In this document: piece after piece, positions 1 to 7,070 of the stretch | Layout of the letters: every line of letters starts with the position of its first letter | Numbering within the stretch: position 1 is the stretch's first letter | NCBI GenBank assembly: GCA_009619095.1 | Contig: WJOT01000040.1 | Location: forward strand, 1 to 39,651 | Direction: 5' to 3' | DNA length: 39,651 nt | Source of the DNA: Clostridia bacterium | Lineage (GTDB): Bacteria > UBA6262 > WVXT01 | Translations under genes and position numbers: made by a program | Notes under the pieces: generated by a model | Seen by the model: the letters and a program-made list of their open reading frames with translations, nothing else | Database searches by the model: none | What the model was told of the DNA's origin: nothing

Positions 1-1
1 G

Positions 2-1102
2 GCAGTAAAAAATTCTGAAATATCTATGATTTGTGTAGGTACACCGAGTAATGATAATGGCAGTTTGGATCTGAAATATGTTAAGAGAGTATGCGAAGAA
101 ATTGGCGCTGGCTTGCGGGAAAAAGATAATTATCATGTGGTAGTACTCAGGAGTACCGTGTTGCCCGGTAGTGTCGAAGGAGAAATAATTCCTATTTTAG
201 AGAAAACTTCGGGTAAGAAAGCAGGAGCCGATTTCGGAGTGTGCATGAATCCCGAATTTATGCGAGAAGGAAGCTCGGTTTACGATTTCTATCATCCTCC
301 AATGATGGTTATTGGAGAGCTGGACAAGGGAAGTGGAGACATTGTTGAACAAATCTACGCTAATATAGACACTCCGGTCATCAGGACATCGATAAAAGTT
401 GCGGAGATGATAAAGTACGTGAATAATTCCTTTCATGGACTTAAGATATGTTTCGCCAATGAAATAGGGAATATATGTAAAAAGCTGGGGATTGACAGCC
501 ATCAGGTAATGGAAATATTTTGTACGGATACAAAGCTTAACTTATCCCCGTATTATCTTAAACCAGGATTTGCCTTTGGAGGCTCGTGTCTCCCTAAGGA
601 CTTGCGAGCTTTACTGTATAAAGGACAGAGAGAAGATTTAAGATTGCCCTTGCTTAATTCTATTCTGGATAGCAATGAGAACCAGGTAAAGATGGGAATA
701 AATTTAATAAAGAAAACTAAAAAGAAAAAAATAGGAATTTTTGGGTTTAGCTTTAAACCGGGCACTGATGACCTCCGAGAAAGTCCTATGGTGGAATTAA
801 TTGAGACTTTGTTAGGAAAAGGCTATAAGATTAGTATCTATGATAAAAATGTCTCCATTGCAAAAATATTCGGTGCCAATAAACAGTATATTGAAAAAGA
901 GATCCCTCATATATCATCATTGATGTCCTCATCTATCGAGGAGGTGTTGAGCCGTTCCGAAGTGTTAGTGATTGGAAATAATTCTGAGGAATTTAAAAAA
1001 ATCCCCGAGTTAATACGAGAAGACCAAATAATAATTGATCTGGCCAGAATTGGAGATGGAAAAAATGAAAGGAAAAGTAACTATGAAGGGATATGTTGGT
1101 AA
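2..1102 (+). CDS. Nucleotide-sugar dehydrogenase, GDP-mannose/UDP-glucose type (5' end missing)
   Basis: NAD-dependent four-electron oxidation of a nucleotide sugar to its uronate, feeding exopolysaccharide synthesis in the cytoplasm. The reading frame is open to the left window edge, so the N-terminal Rossmann P-loop is missing; ATG 26 is internal. Visible family blocks are VGTPS near the start, LRSTVLPG, MNPEFMREGS, AEMIKYVNNSFHGLK and FAFGGSCLPKDLRAL with the catalytic Cys (residue 188 counted from ATG 26), followed by the C-terminal domain motif GFSFKPGTDDLRESP. The FAFGGSCLPKD form is more typical of GDP-mannose 6-dehydrogenase (AlgD) than of UDP-glucose dehydrogenase, but substrate assignment is inference. 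The stop overlaps the start of the next glycosyltransferase gene, so the two are probably translationally coupled. Confidence 0.9.
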   Translation, partial: AVKNSEISMICVGTPSNDNGSLDLKYVKRVCEEIGAGLREKDNYHVVVLRSTVLPGSVEGEIIPILEKTSGKKAGADFGVCMNPEFMREGSSVYDFYHPPMMVIGELDKGSGDIVEQIYANIDTPVIRTSIKVAEMIKYVNNSFHGLKICFANEIGNICKKLGIDSHQVMEIFCTDTKLNLSPYYLKPGFAFGGSCLPKDLRALLYKGQREDLRLPLLNSILDSNENQVKMGINLIKKTKKKKIGIFGFSFKPGTDDLRESPMVELIETLLGKGYKISIYDKNVSIAKIFGANKQYIEKEIPHISSLMSSSIEEVLSRSEVLVIGNNSEEFKKIPELIREDQIIIDLARIGDGKNERKSNYEGICW

Positions 1103-2279
1103 AATACTCATCATAGTGGAAAATCTTCCTGTCCCTTTTGACAGGAGAGTTTGGTTAGAAGCCAATACTCTTACTGGAGAGGGTTACAAGGTCTCGGTGA
1201 TATCACCCAGAGGAAAAGATGACGCCAAATATGAAGTGCTAAATGGAATTAGTCTTTACCGCTATCCCATGCCACCTCCCACAAAAGGATTTCTCAGTTA
1301 TCTCTGGGAGTTTACATATTGCTGGCTTATGACTTTTTTCTTGTCTGTGAAGATACTTTTTAAGGAAGGGTTCGACGTTATTCACGCATGTAATCCTCCA
1401 GATACATTTTTTCTTTTAGGAGCATTTTATAAACTGCTGGGTAAGAAATTTGTCTTTGACCAGCATGATTTGTGCCCTGAAGTTTACCAGGCAAGATTCG
1501 GTTCGGCAAAAAGAAGCTTACTTCTCAAGGGTCTCTTGTTTTTAGAAAAATTAACTTACAAGACAGCCGACCTGGTAATCGCAACCAATGAGTCTTACAA
1601 AAAAAATGCCACAGAAAGGGGTAGAGTGAAAGAAGAAGATATTTTTGTCGTAAGAACCGGGCCGGATTTCCAAAGACTTAAACGGTTGAAAGCAGAGCCA
1701 GAGTTGAAAAAGGGAAGGAAATATATGGTCTGTTATCTGGGAGTAATGGGGCCTCAAGATGGAGTAGATTATCTTCTGCGTTCAGTAGAATTCATAACAA
1801 GAAATCATAGAAGGAAGGACATTCTTTTCGTATTAATTGGTGGAGGAGATTCCTTTAATGACTTAAAAAGGATGAGTAGTGAATTGGACGTGCAAGAGCA
1901 TATCCTGTTTACAGGCAGAATTCCAGACGAAGAGTTAGTGAGATATCTATCTACAGCAGATGTTTGCGTTGGCCCCGATCCGAAAAATGAGCTCAACGAT
2001 AACTCAACGATGAATAAAATTATGGAATATATGGCTATGGCTAAGCCAGTTGTCTCATTTGATTTAAAAGAGACGCGTTTTTCGGCTCAAGATGCTGCCC
2101 TATACGCCAAGCCAAATGACACGGAAGATTTTGCCAATAAGATTTTGGAATTATTAAAAAATGAAAAAAAGAGACAAGAAATGGGAGAATATGGAAGAAA
2201 ACGAATCGAAGAAAAGCTTGCCTGGAGTCATACGGAAAAGGAACTAATAAAAGCTTATGAGAAAGTATTTAGTAAATAA
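1065..2279 (+). CDS. Glycosyltransferase family 4
   Basis: Retaining GT-B glycosyltransferase (404 aa) that would add a sugar to a lipid-linked or nascent exopolysaccharide at the cytoplasmic membrane face. The N-terminus has the recurring GT4 opening IVENLPVPFDRRVWLEA. A central VCYLGVMGPQDGVDYL marks the start of the GT1/GT4 catalytic half, and the C-terminal EYMAMAKPVVSFDLKETRF corresponds to the donor-binding region. Start chosen at ATG 1065, with GGAG 10-13 bases upstream; ATG 1083, preceded by GGAAAA, is an equally possible start, and ATG 1035 looks too far upstream. It overlaps the dehydrogenase gene and precedes the sugar-phosphate transferase by about 50 bases, consistent with one exopolysaccharide operon. 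Confidence 0.9.
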   Translation: MKGKVTMKGYVGKILIIVENLPVPFDRRVWLEANTLTGEGYKVSVISPRGKDDAKYEVLNGISLYRYPMPPPTKGFLSYLWEFTYCWLMTFFLSVKILFKEGFDVIHACNPPDTFFLLGAFYKLLGKKFVFDQHDLCPEVYQARFGSAKRSLLLKGLLFLEKLTYKTADLVIATNESYKKNATERGRVKEEDIFVVRTGPDFQRLKRLKAEPELKKGRKYMVCYLGVMGPQDGVDYLLRSVEFITRNHRRKDILFVLIGGGDSFNDLKRMSSELDVQEHILFTGRIPDEELVRYLSTADVCVGPDPKNELNDNSTMNKIMEYMAMAKPVVSFDLKETRFSAQDAALYAKPNDTEDFANKILELLKNEKKRQEMGEYGRKRIEEKLAWSHTEKELIKAYEKVFSK

Positions 2280-2330
2280 ATGTTGAAACATGGAACATAA
2301 TCAACGAATTTATAAAATGGGTTAGTTTTT

Positions 2331-3779
2331 ATGATAAAAGAGTATGAGGCATTTCTAAAGAAAATGATGATATTCGCCGATGTGTTGATAGTGGCTGGTT
2401 CCTTTATTTTAGCCTATTTCCTTCGAGGGAATATCTATCTTTTCTACAAACTTGACTTATTCCCTTCAAGAGTGATTATGGGGGCAATTTATCCTTTGGA
2501 TAAGTATCTATGGTTATTATTAATTATTCTTCCTGTATGGTCTGGTTTACTTAGTGTTCAAGGACTGTACGAATCTTTTAGAACTAAAAGGTTTACAAAT
2601 ATACTTTGGATTATCATAAAAACAGGGTTTTTTGCTACTTTAATAATTGGAACATTCATTTTTATTTTTAAGCTTACCTACGTTAGTAGAATTTTTATGT
2701 TTTTCTTCTCAGCCATAGGTGTTGGCCTTTTAAGTTTAGAGAAAGTAATACTAATTCAGGGCTTCAAGCATGCCCGTCCAGGAGAAAATAATTATAAACA
2801 CCTCCTGGTTGTGGGAACTGGAAAAAGAGCTGAGAAGTTTGTTCAAATGGTTAAACAACATCCCGAATGGGGTATAAAAATCGTTGGCCTTATAGACAAT
2901 GAACCGGAGAAAATGGGTAAGAAGGTCTCAAACGTTGAGGTCATTGGGTTGTTAAAAGATATTCCCGACATCCTCCATGAGAAGATAGTTGATGAAGTTG
3001 TATTCATTGTTCCTCGGCTATGGCTGACCCGTATTGAAGAAAGTATATTAAGTTGCGAAAGAGAGGGAATAAAAGTATCTGTTGCCGTAGACCTATTTAA
3101 TTTCAAAATTGGAAAGCTACAAGCAACGGATTTAGGTGGTATTCCCCTTATGCGATTGGAGACAACTCCTGGTTCGCCATGGGAATTGTTTATAAAAAGA
3201 GGTTTTGATATTATTGTCTCTTTAGTGGGATTAGTTCTTTTGGCACCAATTCTTTTATTAACAGCATTAGCCATTAAATTAAGCTCTCGTGGGCCATTAT
3301 TTTTTGAGCAAGAAAGAAACGGAATGAACGGCAGAAAATTTAGCTTACTAAAATTTAGAAGTATGGTGGTTGGTGCCGAGAAAATGCAAGAAGAGCTTCT
3401 TGCTTTAAATGAAATGGATGGCCCTGTATTTAAAATTAGGAACGACCCGCGAATGACAAAAATTGGCAAGTTCTTACGTAAGACTAGTTTAGATGAGTTG
3501 CCCCAGTTAATTAATGTTTTGAAAGGTGATATGAGCCTTGTCGGTCCTCGCCCACCCATCCCTGGCGAAGTCACTAACTATGAGACATGGCAAAGGAGAA
3601 GACTGAGTATGAGGCCTGGCATAACTTGTTTTTGGCAAATTAGTGGCCGAAATGAAATTGATTTTGAGCAGTGGATGAAACTCGACTTAGAATATATTGA
3701 TAATTGGTCCTTGGGGTTAGATTTTAAAATCTTTTTTAAGACAATTCCTGTTGTGCTCTTTGGGACTGGAGCAAGGTGA
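2331..3779 (+). CDS. Exopolysaccharide polyprenyl-phosphate sugar-1-phosphate transferase (WbaP/WcaJ type)
   Basis: Transfers a hexose-1-phosphate to undecaprenyl phosphate, the priming step of exopolysaccharide assembly in the inner membrane. The 482-aa protein has hydrophobic segments in the first ~150 residues, a central CoA-binding-like Rossmann domain (VVGTGKRAEKFVQMV), one further membrane segment and the C-terminal catalytic domain. That domain shows KRGFDIIVSLVGL, FRSMVVGAEKM, KTSLDELPQLINVLKGDMS, VGPRPP and MRPGITCFWQISGRN, all hallmarks of the family. Length and domain order match full-length WcaJ-like enzymes. ATG 2331 is the only convincing start, although its ribosome-binding site is weak. 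The next gene begins about 20 bases after the stop, suggesting the secreted beta-helix protein is co-transcribed with this block. Confidence 0.93.
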   Translation: MIKEYEAFLKKMMIFADVLIVAGSFILAYFLRGNIYLFYKLDLFPSRVIMGAIYPLDKYLWLLLIILPVWSGLLSVQGLYESFRTKRFTNILWIIIKTGFFATLIIGTFIFIFKLTYVSRIFMFFFSAIGVGLLSLEKVILIQGFKHARPGENNYKHLLVVGTGKRAEKFVQMVKQHPEWGIKIVGLIDNEPEKMGKKVSNVEVIGLLKDIPDILHEKIVDEVVFIVPRLWLTRIEESILSCEREGIKVSVAVDLFNFKIGKLQATDLGGIPLMRLETTPGSPWELFIKRGFDIIVSLVGLVLLAPILLLTALAIKLSSRGPLFFEQERNGMNGRKFSLLKFRSMVVGAEKMQEELLALNEMDGPVFKIRNDPRMTKIGKFLRKTSLDELPQLINVLKGDMSLVGPRPPIPGEVTNYETWQRRRLSMRPGITCFWQISGRNEIDFEQWMKLDLEYIDNWSLGLDFKIFFKTIPVVLFGTGAR

Positions 3780-3801
3780 AATTGAAAAAAGAGGTAGTAC
3801 T

Positions 3802-5331
3802 ATGAGTGTTTCCAAAAATTTCTTCAAATATTTTTTAGCGCTTTCTTTGGCTTTAACAAGTTTGTTATGTATTTCAACTTGGGCACAAGCAACAACTTAT
3901 TACGTAGCAACAAATGGCGATGATGATAATCCTGGAACAGAAGCAAGGCCCTGGGAAAGCGTTGATAAGGCAGCGGATACAATGGAAGCCGGAGATACTG
4001 TTTATGTTATGGCGGGAAGTTATAGTGGATTTGATGTAACTAGAAGCGGAACTGCATATAATTATATATCATATCTTGCCTACCCAGGAGATACTCCAAA
4101 AATTGGCCAGATCTATTTTCAATACGGAGCAAGCTATAATAAATTTGTCGGCTTTGAGATTACCTATCCCTCTGGCGGAGGGGTACAGATGAACCATAAC
4201 AATGACTATAACATAATATCGAATTGCCACATTCATCATTGTAATCCAGGTGGAAGTGTTGGAGTTGACTTGAGCGGTGGCAGCGATTATAACATAGTAG
4301 AAGATTCCGTTATTCATGATGTCTTGTATGCTTTTCACACAAGTGGGACTACCAATAGAGGAAATATTTTCCGCAGAAATGTATGTTACAATATTTCTGA
4401 CGATGGTTTTAATTTTTCTCCTTCTACCAAAGATACCCAGCTCATTAGTAATGTTATTTATGATGTAGACTGGGACAAAAGCGGGGAAGCAGATGGTATC
4501 CATCTTTACGATGATGGAACTGCAATTGTAAGAGGAAATTTGGTTTACCATGACGGTGCTTCCACAGGTGGCGTTTTTTGGATTCACGGGGGAAGCAATC
4601 ACATTATCGAAAATAACACATTTGTCGGTCTTTCTAATTTCTCTGTTAGTGATGGAGCGATAATCTGGCTTGAATTTACTTCTAACGTTACTCTAAAAAA
4701 TAATATTAGTTATTCAAGTGATGGCTCGATAGGCGTGGTTATGGGAATAAATTCTTCTACTAACGATGACTACAATGACTGGTATAATGCTGGTGATACG
4801 TCGATGTGTGTGCGCTACGGAGGGGAATGGAAATCTGTCTCTGAATATCAAGATGAGGATAGGAGGGGTTTACATTCTATTTCTCAAGACCCAAAATTTG
4901 TAAATCCTGTAAGTGGTGAAAATGGTGATTTTCACTTAATGCCTGATTCTCCTTGCAAAGATACTGGTGAAAACGGAGCCGAGATGGGAGCTTACGGCGT
5001 GGCAGTGCCTGACTCCGGTAACGGTGAGGAAGAGGCGAAAGTCCGCAATCAACCCAATCCTTTCCAGGCAGGTAAGGATGAGACTTATATTGTATACAGT
5101 CTCAAGCAGCCTTCAAATGTGACGATTACAATTTATGACCTCCTCGGTCAAGAAGTCTGGCGTAAAAGCTATGAAGCGGGAGAAAACGGTGGTAAGGAAG
5201 AGAATAATAGCGTTCCCTGGGATGGAAGGAACCTCTCTGGAGAAGTGGTGGGAAATGGAGGCTATATCTGCCGCATCTGGGTGGAGAGAGAGAATAGATA
5301 TATGGTAGGGAAGATTGCTGTAGCTAAATAG
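3802..5331 (+). CDS. Secreted parallel beta-helix protein with C-terminal FlgD-like Ig domain (copy 1)
   Basis: Predicted exported protein of 509 aa. A signal peptide of about 30 residues ends ...STWAQA before TTYYVATNG, the usual entry into DUF1565/right-handed beta-helix proteins. Residues ~30-400 are Asn- and Gly-rich with recurring NNT, NIIS and NVIYDV strands expected of a parallel beta-helix. The last ~95 residues (NQPNPF, IYDLLGQEVW, PWDGRNLSG, GGYICRIWV, KIAVAK) form an FlgD/type-9-sorting-like Ig fold. Such helices bind or cut polysaccharide; no catalytic residues can be named here. Start is ATG 3802, next to a plausible GAGGTAG site; the upstream ATG 3751 lies inside the previous gene. 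About 80% identical by eye to the protein at 7071. Confidence 0.85.
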   Translation: MSVSKNFFKYFLALSLALTSLLCISTWAQATTYYVATNGDDDNPGTEARPWESVDKAADTMEAGDTVYVMAGSYSGFDVTRSGTAYNYISYLAYPGDTPKIGQIYFQYGASYNKFVGFEITYPSGGGVQMNHNNDYNIISNCHIHHCNPGGSVGVDLSGGSDYNIVEDSVIHDVLYAFHTSGTTNRGNIFRRNVCYNISDDGFNFSPSTKDTQLISNVIYDVDWDKSGEADGIHLYDDGTAIVRGNLVYHDGASTGGVFWIHGGSNHIIENNTFVGLSNFSVSDGAIIWLEFTSNVTLKNNISYSSDGSIGVVMGINSSTNDDYNDWYNAGDTSMCVRYGGEWKSVSEYQDEDRRGLHSISQDPKFVNPVSGENGDFHLMPDSPCKDTGENGAEMGAYGVAVPDSGNGEEEAKVRNQPNPFQAGKDETYIVYSLKQPSNVTITIYDLLGQEVWRKSYEAGENGGKEENNSVPWDGRNLSGEVVGNGGYICRIWVERENRYMVGKIAVAK

Positions 5332-5347
5332 AAAGTAGGAGAAGAGA

Positions 5348-6595
5348 ATAAAAAAGAGGGTTTTTAGAATATTTCCTATCGGGTTGTTAATTTTTGGGAT
5401 GCAGTGGCAATTTGTCAAAGCAGCGAATTACTACGGAATGGCCAATGACTATTTGCAGTATGGGACAGGAGCGAGGTCTTTAGCCATGGGAGGAGCATAT
5501 GTAGCTTTGGCAGATGAGGCCAGTGCTCCCTATTGGAATCCTGCGGGCTTAACACAGATTGAAGAATACCAGTTCCTTTCCATGTATGCTCCGTTCTTTG
5601 AACAGACCAGTTATAACTTCCTTTCTTACGTTCATCCCCTGGGGAGGCTGGGGAATCTGGCTATTTCTGACGTTCTTCTCTATTCGGGAGGGTACGAAGA
5701 GGTTGACGGTGAGGGAAATGTTCTGGGCACGAATCAGTCGATATTCAAGAATGCCATAATTATTTCTTATGCAAATAGAGTTTATAGACGTATCTCCCTG
5801 GGAGCAAGTTTGAAACTGATTCACCAGCGAGTGATGAGATATTCAGGGAATAGCCAGGGAGTAGATTTAGGGATACTTTATGAGCTCTTAGACGAATTAA
5901 ACATCGGGTTAGCCCTGCAAAATGTCTTGCAGCCAAAAGTGACCCTTATAGATGACCCCGATGTGTACAAGATAAATTTGAAAGCTGGTCTGGCATTGAA
6001 TACATTCTATAACCGCCTCACCCTGACTGCAGATATCAATAAGCTCGTTGATGAGAAGGCATACTTATGTGCAGGAGTAGAATTTTCTCCCTGGGAGAAG
6101 ATTTCCTCCTCTACTTTGAAAAGGATTGACCTAAGATTAGGAATTAACCACTTGCAAACCTTTACTTTGGGAATCGGATTGAAGATGAAATTTATCTCTT
6201 TAGACTATGCATTTAATCCTCACAAGATAGGAAATCTCCATAGATTTGGCCTTACTTTTCGCTGGGGAAGTATTTATAAAGCCAGAGTGGAGCCAATTTT
6301 GAAGTCAGGAAATACTTATTGGCTTGGCGCATCAAGTGAGCCCCTGAAATTTTCTACCGATATTCCCTCAATTACCGTAAAGCAATGGACTCTGAAGATA
6401 ATGGATGAAAATGGAGAAGTGGTGAGAGCCTTCAGGGCGAGGAGGCGTACACCGAAAATTATCGGGTGGAATCTCCGTGACCGGAAGGGAAGGCTGGTAA
6501 AGGATGGAGACTATTTCTACGAATTTACTGTTATTTATAAGAACGGTAGACAATGGATTGATAGGGGAGAAATAAAGCTCCGCTACGACAAATAG
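5348..6595 (+). CDS. PorV/PorQ-family outer-membrane barrel with extra C-terminal Ig-like domain (copy 1)
   Basis: The mature part starts ANYYGMANDYLQYGTGARS and carries the PorV-family block SLAMGGAYVALADEASAPYWNPAGL, followed by alternating beta strands of an outer-membrane barrel. Unlike its paralogue at 8690 it continues beyond FRWG with ~110 residues resembling an FlgD Ig domain (WTLKIMDENGEVVRAF, GWNLRDRKGRLVKDGDYFY). No ATG precedes the signal peptide. The position that aligns with the ATG of the paralogue is ATA 5348, placed six bases after GGAG; the nearest ordinary alternative is TTG 5384, which would cut the signal peptide. PorV proteins accompany secretion of proteins with C-terminal sorting domains, fitting its place 16 bases after the beta-helix gene. 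Confidence 0.82.
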   Translation: MKKRVFRIFPIGLLIFGMQWQFVKAANYYGMANDYLQYGTGARSLAMGGAYVALADEASAPYWNPAGLTQIEEYQFLSMYAPFFEQTSYNFLSYVHPLGRLGNLAISDVLLYSGGYEEVDGEGNVLGTNQSIFKNAIIISYANRVYRRISLGASLKLIHQRVMRYSGNSQGVDLGILYELLDELNIGLALQNVLQPKVTLIDDPDVYKINLKAGLALNTFYNRLTLTADINKLVDEKAYLCAGVEFSPWEKISSSTLKRIDLRLGINHLQTFTLGIGLKMKFISLDYAFNPHKIGNLHRFGLTFRWGSIYKARVEPILKSGNTYWLGASSEPLKFSTDIPSITVKQWTLKIMDENGEVVRAFRARRRTPKIIGWNLRDRKGRLVKDGDYFYEFTVIYKNGRQWIDRGEIKLRYDK

Positions 6596-6706
6596 AGTCT
6601 TTAGTATATCAAATCCCTCGAGACTTAAAATAGTGGCAAAGTAGTAGCCCTGCGTTATAATACCTGCCTTACAATCTCCCGCCTTAAAGAAAAACCCGTC
6701 TAAAAT

Positions 6707-6756
6707 TTTACAAAAACTTAACAAAAACTTAACATTTTCTTAACACAAACTTAACA
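6707..6756 (+). promoter_or_regulatory. Pho-box-like array: five hexamers at 11-bp spacing
   Basis: TTTACA at 6707 and TTAACA at 6718, 6729, 6740 and 6751, each start exactly 11 bp after the last, separated by 5-bp A/T- and C-containing spacers. This is the architecture bound by PhoB/PhoP response regulators of the OmpR family (direct repeats at one helical turn). The last hexamer ends ten bases before a -10 box, where a pho box normally replaces the -35 element. Confidence 0.75.
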
Positions 6757-6765
6757 TCGTTGTGG

Positions 6766-6771
6766 TATACT
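6766..6771 (+). promoter_or_regulatory. -10 box TATACT of the activator-dependent promoter
   Basis: TATACT ten bases after the last hexamer of the pho-box-like array. There is no good -35 box, as expected for a PhoB-activated promoter. Transcription would start near 6778 and give a leader of about 290 bases containing the riboswitch before the beta-helix gene at 7071. Confidence 0.6.
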
Positions 6772-6870
6772 TACGAAAGTGTATAGAGAAACAAGTCGGA
6801 ATTACTTATATAGTAGGGGGTTTGAGTTCAAAATTAAGCTGTTCTAAAATCTAAATATTTTATGGCTCGA

Positions 6871-6958
6871 TAAGGGCAAACCATTCGAAAGGGTGGGACG
6901 TAAAGCCACGGGCCCCACACCCAGAATGCTGGGTGGGGGGTAGCCGGGCTACCGAAGC
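6871..6958 (+). promoter_or_regulatory. Cyclic di-GMP-I (GEMM-I) riboswitch aptamer
   Basis: The leader shows the GEMM-I core in order: GGGCAAACC, a hairpin CCATTC-GAAA-GGGTGG with the GNRA tetraloop, GGGACGTAAAGCC, a variable hairpin around ACACCCAGAATGCTGGGTG, then GTAGCCGGGCTACCGAAG. The first half is almost identical to the Vibrio Vc2 aptamer; the consensus GACGCAAAGCC has a C-to-T change here. It lies about 100 bases after the predicted start of transcription and is followed by an intrinsic terminator and the beta-helix gene, so it should regulate 7071-9646. Confidence 0.92.
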
Positions 6959-6973
6959 CAGAAAAGTAATAGA

Positions 6974-7014
6974 CCTCTGGTTTTTCGAATGGAAAGCCAG
7001 GGGTTTTTATTTTA
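6974..7014 (+). terminator. Riboswitch expression platform: intrinsic terminator
   Basis: Stem CCTCTGGTTTT (6974-6984) pairs with AAAGCCAGGGG (6993-7003) around the loop TCGAATGG, followed by a T-rich tract. TTTCGAATGG at 6983-6992 is the exact reverse complement of CCATTCGAAA at 6881-6890 in the aptamer hairpin, giving a possible alternative pairing between the ligand-bound and free states. Confidence 0.8.
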
Positions 7015-7070
7015 TTAGCCTGCTGCAATGACGATGGTTTGCGTATTAATGGGGAAGATAGGGTAGTGCC

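Noticed and set aside
2843-3574. Long 243-codon minus-strand frame
   Set aside because: It lies wholly inside the sugar-phosphate transferase gene on the other strand and has no protein-family features.
4069-4602. 177-codon minus-strand frame, with a counterpart at 7488-7871
   Set aside because: Both are antisense to the duplicated beta-helix genes; their similarity comes from the duplication, not from a gene.
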